From positions 124,001 through 188,000 of the forward strand of contig JANEZZ010000310.1 in assembly GCA_026122225.1 (NCBI GenBank): a DNA stretch of 64,000 bases, given 5' to 3'. Under the pieces are notes generated by a model. It was not told the origin of the DNA and made no database searches. It worked only from the letters and a program-made list of their open reading frames with translations. Positions 32,591 through 44,020 of the stretch are shown piece by piece; the stretch's first letter is position 1; each line of letters opens with the position of its first letter. Position numbers and translations under genes: made by a program. Source of the DNA: Heloderma charlesbogerti. Taxonomy: Eukaryota; Chordata; Lepidosauria; Squamata; Helodermatidae.

Positions 32591-33677
32591 AAGTAAGCAG
32601 GACAAGGCTTCCACATGTCTACTCAGAAGTAAGCAGGACTGAATCACTCCCAGACTGGCTTACAAAATTAATCATGTGACAGTCCCTGCCCTCAAGCTTA
32701 CAATCCAAAAGACATGACACAAAAGGAAAAGAGGTTGGGAGGGAAGAGGGGGGAGCAAAACTCAGGCACCTTAGTTTCAACTTTTTCATAGGTGTTCTTT
32801 CTGGCAGGGAAGGGCAAAAGCAGCGTACACTGTCGAAACACTGCTAGCATACACTTCACTTGTCTCTATTTGCCAGGAATGGTCCCAAATTTGTGTGTGT
32901 GTGGGGGGGGTACCTATCCCTTTTGGAGGAGATTGCAGGGTGGATCTCTACTTTAAAAAGATGTTGTTAGTGGGCTCTCTTGTGCTCTAAAGGTGCCACC
33001 ACCACCCCTCCTATGGCTCTCTAGAAGTGAAATCTCGGAGCAGGAGGGATTTGGACTCAAGCGCCCACAACATGCACGTGCACGAACAGTAAGGCACTGT
33101 GGCATGCCGAGCCAGCCTGGCATTCTACATGCTGCATCTGGTGAGGCTCAGCTTGAACAAACAGGTATGGAAATATATTATAGGGCTGCTTATTGCAGAA
33201 TAAATCAATGCAGTGTATAGCAGGCCTATCAGAGCCTTCAGAAATGCATAACTGGTCCGAGGCCAGGAATGATTGCCTGAGAATCAGAGTGTTGCAAGCA
33301 TAGCAGTGTCTCTATTTTCTTCCATCACATTTTGGAACGTAGGTGCTAGTGCTAAATGCAGGTGAAATACCTGCAGTCATACCAGTACTTTCAGGCATGG
33401 GGCTGCACCAGCCCCCAGCCACAGGCAGTGATCGACCTCTCTGTCCCCCCAACCTCCATCCACCACCTTCAGCATGTCTGCACCCTCCCCTCATGCTTTC
33501 CACTTTCTTCCGGGATGCTGCGCTTCTTCAGACCAAATCACAAAGAAGATATACAGCCATTGTTTCCACTGACAGGCCAATCAATGTGCCTTATTCAAAA
33601 TCATGCATTCTGCCCCTATAAAAATCGATCCTTCTTTTTTCCCCTTTTGCTCCATCCACTGCTGCAATAAAAAGTGG
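32591..33677. other. No recognisable gene
   Basis: About 1.1 kb. Frames of 92-104 codons near 33350-33670 have no recognised domain. A family C remnant lies near 32610-32640. Confidence 0.5.
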
Positions 33678-34043
33678 CTTAGGTGCAATCATCTGGATGC
33701 TTAGATAGAAATAGGTCTTACAACTCCCAGCATTCCCCAGCCCGCATGGGGAGTTTGTTTGTTTGTTACATGTGTATCCCACCTTTTTTCCTCCTTAAGG
33801 AACCCAAGACAGTGTACATAATCCGCTTTCTCTCCATTTTATCCTCACAACAACAACCCTGTGAGGTAGGTTGAGCTGAGAGTCTGTGACCGGCCCAAAG
33901 TCACCCAGTGGGCTTCCACGGCCGAGTGGGGACTAGAACCTGGATCTCCTGACTCCTGGTCCTACACTCTAGCCACTACACCACACTGGCTCTCAAACTG
34001 TAGGACTTTCCGTTGTCTAAACATGCAGAGGATCGTAACCTTA
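33678..34043. mobile_element. MITE family C split by a SINE
   Basis: The left part (TAGGTGCAATCATCTGG, ACAACTCCCAGCATTCCCC) ends at about 33748. The right part (TGTAGGACTTTCC, ACATGCAGAGGATCGTAACC) resumes at about 33999. The SINE at 33748-33998 lies between them. Confidence 0.7.
33748..33998 (-). repeat. tRNA-derived SINE (family B)
   Basis: The minus strand starts GAGAGCCAGTGTGGTGTAGTG and has GGTTCTAGTCCC. It ends in GGTGGGATACACATGTAAC with a TTTG-derived tail. It is inserted in a family C foldback. Confidence 0.9.
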
Positions 34044-34263
34044 AGCCTCTATCATACTTACCTGCCTCTATGGCCCCCTATACTTCCTGACGCAGTAGCC
34101 CAGTGACATTTTGTCCCAGGAAGTGACAGCTTGCACGTATTATTATATGGATGGCATTCAGGGTTCAGATGATGGCTACAACTTGGCATCCTGAAACAGC
34201 ATCCAGAGGAGCTCAACCCAGGCTGCAATCATCTCTCAAAGCCACTTCAGACCATACAGCTCC

Positions 34264-34510
34264 AAAGATAAGAACAGAAGAACATCAGAAGAGCCCTGCT
34301 GGATCAGACCCAGGATCCATCTAGTCCAGCATGCTGTGCACACAGTGGCCAACCAGCTGTTGACCAGGAACCTGTAAGCACGACATGAGCACAAGACCGC
34401 CCTCCTGCCCATCTTCCCCAGCATCTGGTGTACATAGGCTCACTGCCTCTGAGACTGGAGGTAGCACATAGCCCTCAGGACTAGTAGTCACTGATAGCCT
34501 TCTCCTCCAG
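34264..34510 (-). repeat. CR1-like LINE 3' fragment
   Basis: On the minus strand it matches the 3' part of the copy at 62160: TCCTGGTCAACAGCTGG, TGCTGGACTAGATGG and the GATCCAGCAGGGCTCTTCTG end. Confidence 0.65.
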
Positions 34511-34554
34511 GAATCCTATGCAATCCTATGCAGGTTTAGACAGAAAAAAAGTCA
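34511..34554. mobile_element. MITE family C fragment
   Basis: GCAATCCTATGCAGGTTTAG followed by ACAGAAAAA, the left end of the family. Confidence 0.55.
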
Positions 34555-34935
34555 TAAGAACATCAGAAGAGCCCTGCTGGATCAGACCAAATCTCCATCA
34601 GGTCCAGCATTCTGTTCACACAGTGGCCAGTCAGCTGTCAACCATGAACCCACAAGCAGGGCATGAGTGCAACAGCACCCTCCCACCCATGTTCCCCAGC
34701 AACTGGTGTATGTTGGCTCACTGTCTCTGGTGCCGGAGGTAGTACATAGCCATCAAGACTAGTAGCCATTGATGGTCTCCTCCTCCAGGAATTTGTCCAA
34801 CCCCCTTTTAAAGCCATCCAAATTGGTGACCATCACTACACCCTGTGGAAGCGGGTTCCATAGTTTAGCTATGCACTGTGTGAGGAAGTCCTTCCTTTTA
34901 TCTGTCCTGAGGAGACAGGAGACTCCTTACGCTGT
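34555..34935 (-). repeat. CR1-like LINE 3' fragment
   Basis: The inverse of 62430-62770. It includes the coding remnant of a WNxLP-type segment (minus-strand AAACTATGGAACCCGCTTCC at 34850-34869) and the 3' untranslated words CCGTTG-like and CAGAATGCTGGACC. It is 5'-truncated. Confidence 0.65.
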
Positions 34936-34940
34936 AGGAC

Positions 34941-35076
34941 AGTTTTCCCCAAACTGGTGCCCTCCAGAAGATGTGGACTGAAAAAAAATCCCATGAGCTC
35001 CAGCTAGCATGGCCAATGGTCAGGGAGTTGTTGTCCAAAAACATCTGGGAATTAGTCCAAAACATCTGGGAAGCCT
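34941..35076. mobile_element. Foldback MITE, family B
   Basis: TTCCCCAAACTGGTGCCCTC pairs with a right arm that is partly duplicated (two CAAAACATCTGGGAA words at 35037-35072). Confidence 0.7.
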
Positions 35077-35160
35077 GGTATAGGGAATTGCGGCCAGTAA
35101 GGAGCTTCCTCTAATATGTACCTATAATATAAAATGTATTTTAATACAAATATGCCCATG

Positions 35161-35405
35161 TTATTTATTTTATTTATTTATTTATTGCATTTATACCCCA
35201 CCTTTTTTCCTCTTGAAGGAACCCAAGGCGGCTTACATTATCCTCCTCTTCTCCATTTTATCCTCACAACAACAACCCTGTGAGGTAGGTTGGGCTGATA
35301 GTGTGTGACTGGTCCAAAGTCACCCAGTGAGCTTCCATGGCCGAGTGGGGACTAGAACCCGGATCTCCCGGCTCCCAGTCCAACACTCTTGCCACTACAC
35401 CACAC
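35161..35405 (-). repeat. tRNA-derived SINE (family B)
   Basis: The minus strand starts TGTGGTGTGGTGTAGTGG, with GGTTCTAGTCCC and CACTGGGTGACTTTGG. It ends in TAAATA repeats. Confidence 0.9.
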
Positions 35406-35935
35406 CACATGTTATGTTTCTCACATTGATATTCAAGGTGTTGGTTATAACCTATAAAGCCTTACACAGCTTGGGACCACAATACCTGATGGACCATCTC
35501 TCCCAGCATGAACTGGTCCATACACTATGTTCATCATTTAAGGCTCTCCTCCAGGTGCCTCCTCTGAGGGAGGCATGTGGCAACAAGGGAGAGGGCCTTC
35601 TCGGTGGTGGCCTCCCAATTGTGGAATGATCTCCCAGATGAGGCCTGCCTGGTGCCAACATTGTTATCTTTTTGGTGCCAGGTTAAGACCTTCCTCTTCC
35701 CTCAGGCATTTTGCAGCGTATTATGAGTTTTTTTAAACAGGTCTTAGATATCTCTTGTTGTTGATTGTTTAAGATTATTTTAGATATACTATATGTGTCT
35801 CTGTGTCTGTGCTGATTGTATGTTTGTATGTCAATGGTTTAATGTATTTAAGGGTTTTACTCTTTGTAAACCACCCAGAGAGCTTCGGCTATTGGGCAGT
35901 ATAGAAATGTAAGAAATGAAATGAAACAAAATGAA
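35406..35935 (+). repeat. L2-like LINE 3' end
   Basis: The frame translates as LVITYKALHSLGPQYLMDHL, then ALLQVPPLREACG and GEGLLGGGLPIVE, the C-terminal pattern of an L2/CR1-type ORF2. The 3' untranslated region ends GTAAACCACCCAGAGAGC, then CTATTGGGCAGTATAGAAAT and a repeat tail. It is 5'-truncated. Confidence 0.75.
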
Positions 35936-35952
35936 ATGAAATGAAATGAAAT
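35918..35952. repeat. GAAAT repeat tail
   Basis: AATGA/GAAAT units continue the LINE tail. Confidence 0.85.
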
Positions 35953-35995
35953 CAGTGTGGTGAACAGTGACACATAGTGTGGCACAGTGTTTAGA

Positions 35996-36113
35996 ACAGC
36001 GGTAGGCAAACTGGTGCCATCCAGATGTTTTGGACTAAAAAACCATCAAACCCAGCCAGCATGGCCACTGGTAAGGGATTATGGGAACTGTAGTCTAAAA
36101 CATCTGGAGGGAC
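35996..36113. mobile_element. Foldback MITE, family B
   Basis: AGGCAAACTGGTGCCATCCAG on the left pairs with TCTGGAGGGACC on the right. Confidence 0.7.
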
Positions 36114-36119
36114 CCTCTT

Positions 36120-36212
36120 TTGGAGTGTCAGACTAAGCTCTGGGAAACCAGGGCTCAAATCCTCACTCAGCCATAAAGCTCATTGGGTGACCTTGGACCA
36201 GTCACTGGCCAA
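36120..36212 (+). repeat. tRNA-derived SINE (family B), 5' part
   Basis: Contains the B-box word GGCTCAAATCCTCACTCAGC and CATTGGGTGACCTTGGACC. The 3' part is missing. Confidence 0.65.
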
Positions 36213-36475
36213 GTTCACATGTCACGACAAGCCACTCTGAAAACAAGCCACCCTGAACAGGCTAACCATAAGCCATGGGTTCTCAGGGTGGCTTATGCAT
36301 GGTTAACAAACCATGGTGAAGCCACCATGCTGGGTTCAGACATCACAACAAGCCACCCTGAAACAAACAAGGCTGACAACCCACCATGGGTTGTTGTGTC
36401 ATGCAAACCAGATCACTATCTGCACCCATCGCTGTTTGGACAGACGTACAACTTCCCAAACTGAACTGAGTTCAG
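36213..36475. repeat. Inverted-repeat element, ACAAGCCACC
   Basis: Repeated ACAAGCCACCCTGAA words occur at 36225, 36243 and 36347, with inverse words GGTGGCTTAT and CCATGGGTTGTTG. The structure is foldback-like and no termini were set. Confidence 0.5.
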
Positions 36476-38241
36476 TAACAACCAATCCTTCCTGTTTTCA
36501 GGAGAAGACAACTATGCAGACTGTGATAGGATGGTCCTTGGGACAAGCATGAAGCTGCCTCCCTCCTGCCTCCCCATCCAGCTATCAACTATGCTGATTG
36601 GTTGTCCCTTGTGGCAAAGACAGCCTCCTTCTCACTTCCCCATCAGGCTGTGCAGAGTGCTGATTGGCTGGCCTTTGTGTTAATCACAAAATCGCCTTCC
36701 CTGATCCTCCTCCTAAAAAATGGGCTGGCCTTTGTGGGGAGGGGAGTAGTGCTGAATACTACATTTAGGTGGGTAAACATGTTAGGCACTGGGGCGGGGG
36801 GGAAGGAGGCAGAAGCAAGTATGTGTGGCAGGAGATCAGCAAAGGCAGAGGAAAGCAGAGATCTTAGCAGTAAAGCCTCCATCCACTCTTGGTGGAAGGT
36901 ACACCTGCATGCAAGCTTAGTTCTCCAGCAGTTCTGGATCACCCCAATTCTTCCTACCAGGCCCATGGTATGACACCCCTCAAAGTCCTCTCCTACTGGC
37001 TCAGATGATTCTCTGAATGACTCCATGTCATGCCACGTAGATATACAGTGACATTTTGTTTGTTTGTTTTGGAAGGCTGCGGCGAACCATGACTTGCAGA
37101 AGCAGCTGTGATCAATTAAAAGGTGGTTTCGGCAATGTCAGGAACACCACTGAAACCCATCCAGATCACTTTCTGTTTTGGGTTAAGCTGGGTTGTATTC
37201 TGTATGGAAAGTACTGAACTGAAACCAGTGAGACTAGATTACGTTTTTACTGAATGTGCGTCATAGGCTCAGATATCTGCTCTTGTGCGATGGGAAAGAT
37301 TCTTCTGAAAGGAATATTTAGCAATTCCCAGGAAATCCACCCCTCAGCCAAGTCCAGCTCTTAGGGTCATTTAAAGACAGAAAGGACTTGCTGATCCCAC
37401 TTTAAGCAGCTATGTTCAAGTGAGCGAATAAATCTACGGTATTATTAGAGTTCTCGTTGTCAAGCAGAGGGATCTGGAATCCCAGCAGAAGACCACCCAG
37501 AATGAATGAACTGGGGAAGCACGAATCTAAAGCCAAGTTGCCGTTAGGTAACAAGACAGACTGAGGGCTTTGGTTCAAAGCCACATCGTCTGCTTCTTCT
37601 GGTAGCCCAGTCTGGGACAACGTATGCAGGGAGATATACTTATGGGACTTTCTCTATTGTTTTTATTGCCGTTGTTTGGTTTTCAAGCTGTTTCTTGGGA
37701 AGATTGCAGGCTTGTGAGGGAGGAAGAAGGGAGGGAGGGATTTCACAGGAGTCTCTGACTGGTATTTGGCAGTGTGTCCTCATCAGATGCCCAGGGATCT
37801 ACAGTCAAAGCCACAGATCCAAGGACTGTTTGTGTTTCAGGGGTGGGGGTTTATTTGGCTCTGGATCTATGCTTTCTTGCTTCTGACTGTGGCCAGATAC
37901 ATGCTACAATAGTAATTTCAAGAGGAGATGTTTTCTTGACAGCAAAAGAGATACATTTGATGATTTGACCTTTGTCTGACAGATGGTGATGGTGATCTGA
38001 TTAAAAGTATCTTACGGAGCAATCTTATGCACGTGGGTGGGGAGAGATAACCCATGGAACCCTTGTTGTCTCCAAAGTCCTGCTGGCTCACAGTGACCAG
38101 GGCCAGAGATGGAGGGCAGAAGTTTTGCCCTTCTTGTTCCAACAGTTCTTGCTTTTAATAATGTCCCTCCTCCAATTGAAGCCAACAGGACCAATCTGGT
38201 TGTATGCCAGGGGAGCAAGCGGACTTTGGATCTGGTGGAAC
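36476..38241. other. No recognisable gene
   Basis: About 1.8 kb, one of the longest unannotated stretches. Overlapping frames of 123 and 127 codons on opposite strands at 36602-37026 have no recognised domain. Confidence 0.5.
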
Positions 38242-38632
38242 TATGGCTGCTATGACCAGGACATGCACCACCAAAAAAAGAGGACATTGATTTGCAGAAG
38301 ATGTGAATTTGATCATTGCTATGTATAGACACAAATTTAAAAAGAATGACCATAACTTAAATAAAAATACAATCTATCACAGCATAGTGGAGAAGACTGT
38401 GACCAGGTGACTTGCATGCCTCCCTGCTCAGTCTATTTTCCAGGTGCTCAGTGTTGATGAGCAACTTCAAGGCTCCTGCTGCTCTCCTAGCTTCTTATGG
38501 TTCTTTACCTTTATACTGGACTTGGACTGGAGAACCCTTCAAATAAAGGATGACTTCAAGCATAAGATTGTCCTCCTGCAGCTCTTCAAATGGAGGACTG
38601 ACCCCTGTAAAGTAGGACACATGGCCACCCTA
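38242..38632 (-). repeat. TAGGGTGGCCA repeat
   Basis: The right end is CATGGCCACCCTA. Shared words include CAGGTGCTCAGTGTTGATGA, TACTGGACTTGGACTGG and TAAAGTAGGACACATGG. No target duplication is evident (4 of 8). Confidence 0.65.
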
Positions 38633-39107
38633 ACTACAACCCACGCCTGATCTGCCCCTGGAATGCCATGTTTGGGGGCTTACCTCCAGAGGAAACACTG
38701 CCGGCAGTAGATCTATGCTTGCTGAGCTTTCTGGAGGCAAATCAGAGTCCTCTACAGGAAATGTGCCACCTCACTGGTGGAGATCCTCTCTGTTGCCAGA
38801 TTGGCACACCTGCGACCATCCTAACCCATCTCAGCCAGCCTTCAGCAGGGTTTAGGGCCCTTCTTATAATTATTAACCAAACAGGCTGTTGCCTTCCTGC
38901 CCTGCTTGTGGGCTTCATGTGGGCATCCAGTTGGCCTACCTGTATGAGGGTGAGAGGGAAATGCCACTCTCATGTGGCGGTGTCTGCCATCTGCAGTTTT
39001 TATAAATACTTAAAAATAATTAACATTTTAATTTAAGTTTTGTCCAATTAATTGGGATGCCCTTTAGTTCATTTTAAAGGTTTTCCAATTAACTGAGCCA
39101 GTTGATT
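38633..39107. other. No recognisable gene
   Basis: A plus-strand frame of 122 codons at 38668-39036 shows no recognised domain. Confidence 0.45.
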
Positions 39108-39539
39108 TAAGGCGCAGTCTTATGGTGCTAGACCGCGTCGAGGCAGGCATAGGATTTTTCAGTTTCTGGGAAGCAAGCTCAGACCAAAGGCTTCAGACTC
39201 GGTTCCTAGAACCTGACTCCCTGCTCCCTCCCCCACTGGCTCATAGGCAGCACAGTTCATCCCCAGCTCTGCATTCGTAACAGCAGCATGGAATGGGCAA
39301 AAAGGGGGTGTTCTTGGGGCGGGGAGGGGAGGGGACTGGGGAAGCACCGTTACACAGCTTCTTAGGAACCGTCCAGCCTCCCCACCCTCTGCTCCAATGT
39401 GCCCCGGCTAGACAGCACCCTGTCTAGCTTCAAATGCAGGGCGGCTGGATCCCCGCCATGCTCCACCCGCCCTGCATTGGATAGGCGGCCACCTCTGAGT
39501 TCAGAGACGGCCAACTATCCCCATAGGATTGCGCCCTTA
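39108..39539. mobile_element. Element with GGCGCAATCC-type ends
   Basis: The left end reads TTAAGGCGCAGTCTTATGG and the right CATAGGATTGCGCCCTTAG. TTAA at the left and TTAG at the right would fit a piggyBac-type target, as for family C. The interior is GC-rich. No transposase. Confidence 0.5.
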
Positions 39540-39700
39540 GTAAGTTTAACCAATCAATAAATTAAAAGTTGCAAATATTGTTGTTGTTCTTGTTGCATTT
39601 GATTTGTTTGCAATTGGCTTTACAATCTTCATTTGCATTGCAAGTTTGAGGCTGAGATATAGAGAAATAACAGAGCTATGCCCAATGGCCTGGTTCAGAT

Positions 39701-39862
39701 GTGAGGTTCCCAGTCCAACAAACTATAGTTTGTTGGAGTGAGAATGATCAATGAGCTAGAGTTCTCCTTACTCCCCCTCCCCTGCCCTCCCCTCCTGTGT
39801 CGGCTTCAAATAAGAATTCCTACTTCCTTAAACCATAGTTTCCCCATGACATCTGAACCAGG
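39701..39862. mobile_element. Foldback MITE with TGGTTCAGATGT ends
   Basis: TGGTTCAGATGTGAGG at the left is the inverse of GACATCTGAACCA at the right. ACAAACTATAGTTTGTTGG inside is palindromic. Confidence 0.6.
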
Positions 39863-40659
39863 AATGTGTGGTTTAAGCACTCCCTATAAACTAGAACTGC
39901 GAAACCAGGATCAGCCAGAATCAAACCATGGACTGGAGGCTTAATGTCTGCCATGAACACACAGCAGAGGTGGGAATCCCATGATTTATTTCATTACCAG
40001 CAGCTATGTATTTATCACCTTTCTAAACAGTGACATAGTTTTTGTCATTCCTAATTCCAAATAATTTGGGACAGGGTGTCAAGAGATAGCAGTGATCGTA
40101 CACATGTGATGGCTCTACCCTCTCTCCCTCCCACCCCATAAGAAAATTCTGGGACTTCACTTGATCATTTCTGAAGTGGATCTGCCAAAGATGCCAAAAC
40201 TTGCAGTCTTTCTGTCAAGGATAGAATAAAGCCTTGCATTTTGCATTCTTGAGCAAGAGCAGAACAGCAAGAGCTCCAGTAGCAACCAGCTGGAAGGGCC
40301 CATCAAATCCGAGCATTGCCATGTGGTTTAAATGCCTCTGGGATCACTTCATCATGTGAAAGCTCACTAATCAAACCAAGGAAGCTAAGGGACAGGCTAA
40401 GCCAGAAATCTTTTACAGTACCTGGCATCCGTTTCGAGATAACATAGATCACTCATCACCGACTCAAGCGCTACTTGATAGTTGTAAAACATCGACTTAC
40501 TGAAATGCCTTCAATATTTCCGGAATCTTTCATTCAGCTGATACAGCTATATATCTAGAAGTGTCTTTTGTATTCTTAGGTTGTTGTTTAATGTAGATGT
40601 TTATTGATATCCTTATTTGCATCTTCATTAAGTACAACTGTATTGTCAAAACTTCATAT
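39863..40659. other. No recognisable gene
   Basis: About 800 bases with no recognised content. Confidence 0.5.
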
Positions 40660-40748
40660 CTAGATAGATAGATAGATGAGATGGATGGATGGATGGATGG
40701 ATGGATGGATGGATGGATGGATGAATAGATAGGCAGGCAGGCAGGCAG
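40660..40748. repeat. GATA/GATG/GGCA compound microsatellite
   Basis: GATA units pass into about nine GATG units, then a short GATA part and several GGCA units. Confidence 0.95.
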
Positions 40749-40947
40749 ATCCTACAAGCCTACAATTCAGTGCATGGTGGACATGGTAAAAATATTGTAC
40801 ATTTCAAGTAGGATTGCAGTAAAGCAGCCACCTCCAGTTCACCACCCCAATCTGCAGGTAGCAAACAGGAACTGGTTTGTTACCTCCTGGGTACAAGCGT
40901 AGGCAAATACAGCAGCAGCCAGAGAACTACCTGTGCTTTGATCCTAA

Positions 40948-41287
40948 GCAACTTGTGGCCCTCCAACTGTTCTTAGACTGCAACTCCCATCAGCCATAGC
41001 CAGTAGTGAGGAATTGTAAAAGCTATACCTATAACATTGCCAATATTACCATTTAGTACAGCATAGATAATCAACCTTACATTTCAGTATCATATCATCA
41101 GTCTTATAGCAAGGGAGCAAGCCTACAGTTCTTTCCCAGTAACCATATATTGCCCTTCAGTTAACATATAATAGTAAAGCTCAATAATTTAACCAGCCAA
41201 AAATATTACTAATCAAAGTCTAGTAGTGAGGAATTATAGTAGCTGCAGTCCAACAAAATCTGGAGGTCCACAAGTTGCCCATCCTGA
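40948..41287. mobile_element. Foldback MITE, family B, split
   Basis: The left half (CTTGTGGCCCTCCAACTG, AACTCCCATCAGCC) ends near 41018 and the right half (TGCAGTCCAACAAAATCTGG, CCACAAGTTGCCC) resumes at 41239. Between them is a retroposed insertion. Confidence 0.7.
41019..41221 (-). mobile_element. Retroposed insertion with 17-bp target duplication
   Basis: The insert of about 203 bases lies between AGTAGTGAGGAATTGTA (41002-41018) and AGTAGTGAGGAATTATA (41222-41238), identical at 16 of 17 bases. Long duplications of this type come from target-primed retroposition. The insert is AT-rich and its family is not recognised. Confidence 0.65.
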
Positions 41288-41530
41288 TCTAAAGCACCTA
41301 CATTTAGACAATTCCTGGAGGAGAAGGCTCTCAGTGGCTACTAGTCCTGATGGCTTTGTGCTACCTCCAGTCTCAAAGGCAGTGCGCCTATGTACACCAG
41401 TTGTTGGGGAACATGGGTTGCACTCATGTCCTGCTTGTGGGCTTCCCGTGAGCAGTTGGTTGGCCACTGTGTGAACAGAATGCTGGACTGATGGACCTCA
41501 GTCTGATCCAACATGGCTCCTCTGGTGATG
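41283..41530 (+). repeat. CR1-like LINE 3' fragment
   Basis: Matches the 3' part of 62160-62770: GTGCTACCTCCAGTCTCA, GTCCTGCTTGTGGGCTTCC and CACTGTGTGAACAGAATGC. Confidence 0.7.
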
Positions 41531-41596
41531 TCACATACTTCTGGTGGTGCCACATACTTCTGAGGTCTGTTCTGCAGTCTTTTGGAGCACAGCATT

Positions 41597-41690
41597 TCCT
41601 CTTTTTTGGCGATTCGTAAGTGGCCACCGTACTGCTGCCTCTGGTATAATGGAGGAAGCTATTGTGTCACCAGTAGCCCTTTGCAGGCAT
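41597..41690 (+). repeat. TAGGGTGGCCA repeat, right-end fragment
   Basis: Reads CCTCTTTTTTGGCGATTCG and ends in GTGGCCACCGTA, followed by unrelated sequence. Confidence 0.55.
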
Positions 41691-41867
41691 TTGGCCTGCA
41701 CACTTGAGGGCTACAAGGATGTGGGGTGGGAGGCTGTACACATAAGCCCCACACCCCAGGTCCATGGGCACCTGTAAATGGGCACCTGAATGTGTTGATA
41801 ACCCCCCTGTGGACACTCAATGCACAAAAAATCTAAAGAGCAGCTGGGCATGAGCTGATGTTGGCAG

Positions 41868-42515
41868 TAGGGATGTTGGAGAAATCTGCAACGGATGGAA
41901 ATGAGTTCAAGTTTCTATGAATCTGACCTGCAGATTCCATAGCAGGCCAACTTTTTCTGAGTCACGTGGATTCTGCAGTCATGTGGACCAGTTTGTCATT
42001 TTTTGAGGGGAGGAGATTTGCACTAATTCGTATTAGCGCTAATGCACACTTGTGCAAATGCACTAATGTTCATTAGTTAATGAAGATTAGTAGGGCTGTG
42101 CAGGGACACCTCACCCTGATTCGGAGGCCGATTCGGAGATTTTGAATCAGCACCAACTCTCCTTGGCCTGATTCAGACCCAGTCCAACCCACTTCAAACT
42201 CCAGAACTGAAGCATGATTCAGACATCCAAATTGCACCCCCCACCAAGCCCTGCACTCCCTCCTCCCAGCCATGGGAGCAACATTTCAGGCATAAATGGC
42301 CCACTTGAGCAAATGCACTAATGTGCATTGGTTAATGGGAATTAGCATATTTGGGCAAGTACACAAGTGAACATTAGCGTTAATGCAAATTAGCGCAAGT
42401 AGAACGAAATTGGGGCGGGATCAGATTCTGTCAATGAATGGAAGATGGAACAAAAGATGCTTAACAATCCACAGAACACCAACAGAACAGATTTCACAAA
42501 ATCCATACATCCCTA
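41868..42515. mobile_element. hAT-like element, GATGTCAGAG family, with nested element
   Basis: It begins TAGGGATGTTGGAGAAATC and ends AATCCATACATCCCTA. The flanks GTTGGCAG (41860-41867) and GTTGGGAG (42516-42523) match at 7 of 8. The interior has TTTCTATGAATCTGACC and short GCACTAAT units. A piece of a TAGGGCTGTGCA element is nested at 42091-42297. Confidence 0.85.
42091..42297 (+). mobile_element. Nested TAGGGCTGTGCA fragment
   Basis: It starts TAGGGCTGTGCAGGGA, the left end of the 19969-20662 type, and contains CCTGATTCGGAGGCCGATTC. The right inverted end is absent. The inner edge is approximate. Confidence 0.6.
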
Positions 42516-42553
42516 GTTGGGAGTGGGGCTTGCGTGCATACTGTTGCCCCCAT

Positions 42554-42750
42554 CAATGGACGCTGATGGCTCCGATGACAGTGGGGTGGTGAAACCGCTC
42601 TGGGTTTGAGTCAGAACCAGTCAGAACTCTAAAGGAGCTATCCAACATGCTCCACACATTGGCTAGCTCCTTCAGAGTTCTGACTGGTTCTGACTGAAAC
42701 CCGAAGCGGATTCACAGCCCCACTGATATCAGAGCCACCAGCCTCCACGG
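42554..42750. mobile_element. Foldback MITE, family A
   Basis: CAATGGACGCTGATGGCTCC and the inverse ending GAGCCACCAGCCTCCACGG form the arms, paired over nearly the whole length. Confidence 0.85.
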
Positions 42751-43547
42751 GCTCCTGCTACATCTTTTAATTCTTCCGTACACAAACAAAAGGCCTCACA
42801 TAGGATTAGTGCTGTAGAATTCAACAGTCCATCCATTCAGCTTCTGTATGTAGATCTGGGGATGCCATTTTGTCCTTCACCTCAGGCATCAAAATGTCTT
42901 GGGCCAGCCCTGGAGGTGACCATGCCCTCATGTTGGCTTTTATGCATTCAAACTCTCCATGGCTTCATCTGGAGACAAGTCACAAATCTCCTGTGTCCTC
43001 CCCCCCCCTTCTGCCAGAAAAATTCTTGTCCAGCAATGTTGTGCTTGCGTGTGACCTTGATGTGCTCTCTTAATCCCACTGAGCTCCCAGCTTAACCATC
43101 CATGTATACAGCGTCTTCCTGTCCAAGAACCTTGTACATGAGACAGGCTGCTCTCCAACTGGGTGTGAGCTTTCTCCTGACTCCAGCACCCATCCCCAGG
43201 GCCAACCAGACAGGGATCTGAATGCTTCTGACAGCCCGCAGTGGGTCCCGGGGGTTCGTGGTGCGACCTCTAACTCTTCTCCGGCTGCTCCAGCTGGAGG
43301 CATACGCAAGGCAGATCAGAATTCCTGCAGTCTTTGGGGGATGGGCTGGCAGGCAACTTCCTAAACAAGACACGGCATTTATAAATCCCTTGTAAATTGT
43401 TTACCTAGCCCACAGAGAATGACAGATCAGGAGCAGCTGGTACTCTTTCCTCAGATGCCCCTACGTTTGAATTTTTGCTTGATGGTTAAATGGGAAGCTC
43501 AAGACAGAGTTGGCACAAGTGGAGAGGAGGGGAGGGCATATTTATTT
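42751..43547. other. No recognisable gene
   Basis: About 800 bases. Several 65-93 codon frames overlap on both strands and none has a recognised domain. Confidence 0.5.
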
Positions 43548-44020
43548 ATTATTTATTACATTTCTATACCACCCAATAGCTGAAGCTCTCTGGGCAGTTC
43601 ACAACAATTAAAACCACAAAATGCATGATAAAATACAATGTAAACAATTAAAATGACAATATAAAAATACCAACCACAATAAAACCTAGCAGCAATGCAG
43701 AGAATTAAAATACAATAACAGAGCTAAAAGACTAAAATGCCTGGGAAAATAAGGTCTTCACCTGGCACCAGAAAAAGCACAGCATAAGTTCCAGGCAAGG
43801 CTGACTGAGAAGCTAATTTCACAGCTGGGGTGCCACAGCAGAAAAGGCCCTCTTCTTTGTAGCCACCTGTCTCCCTTCCTTTGGCAGGGGTCATGGAGAA
43901 GGACCGCTGAGGATGATCTTAGGGTCAGGGCGGGCACATATGGGAGGAGGCGATCCTTCAAATAAGGCTTAGAAGTATCACCATCGTCATCTGCACACCC
44001 TGGAGGGATTCTCGTCTTCA
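43548..44020 (-). repeat. L2-like LINE 3' end
   Basis: On the minus strand the 3' tail reads GTGAACTGCCCAGAGAGC, then TATTGGGTGGTATAGAAATG and AATAAAT units. Upstream is a coding remnant (AVAPQL-like near 43820-43850). It is 5'-truncated. Confidence 0.7.

Noticed and set aside
36602..37026. Frames of 123 and 127 codons on opposite strands
   Set aside because: They overlap almost entirely, neither resembles a known protein, and no splice sites or neighbours support them.
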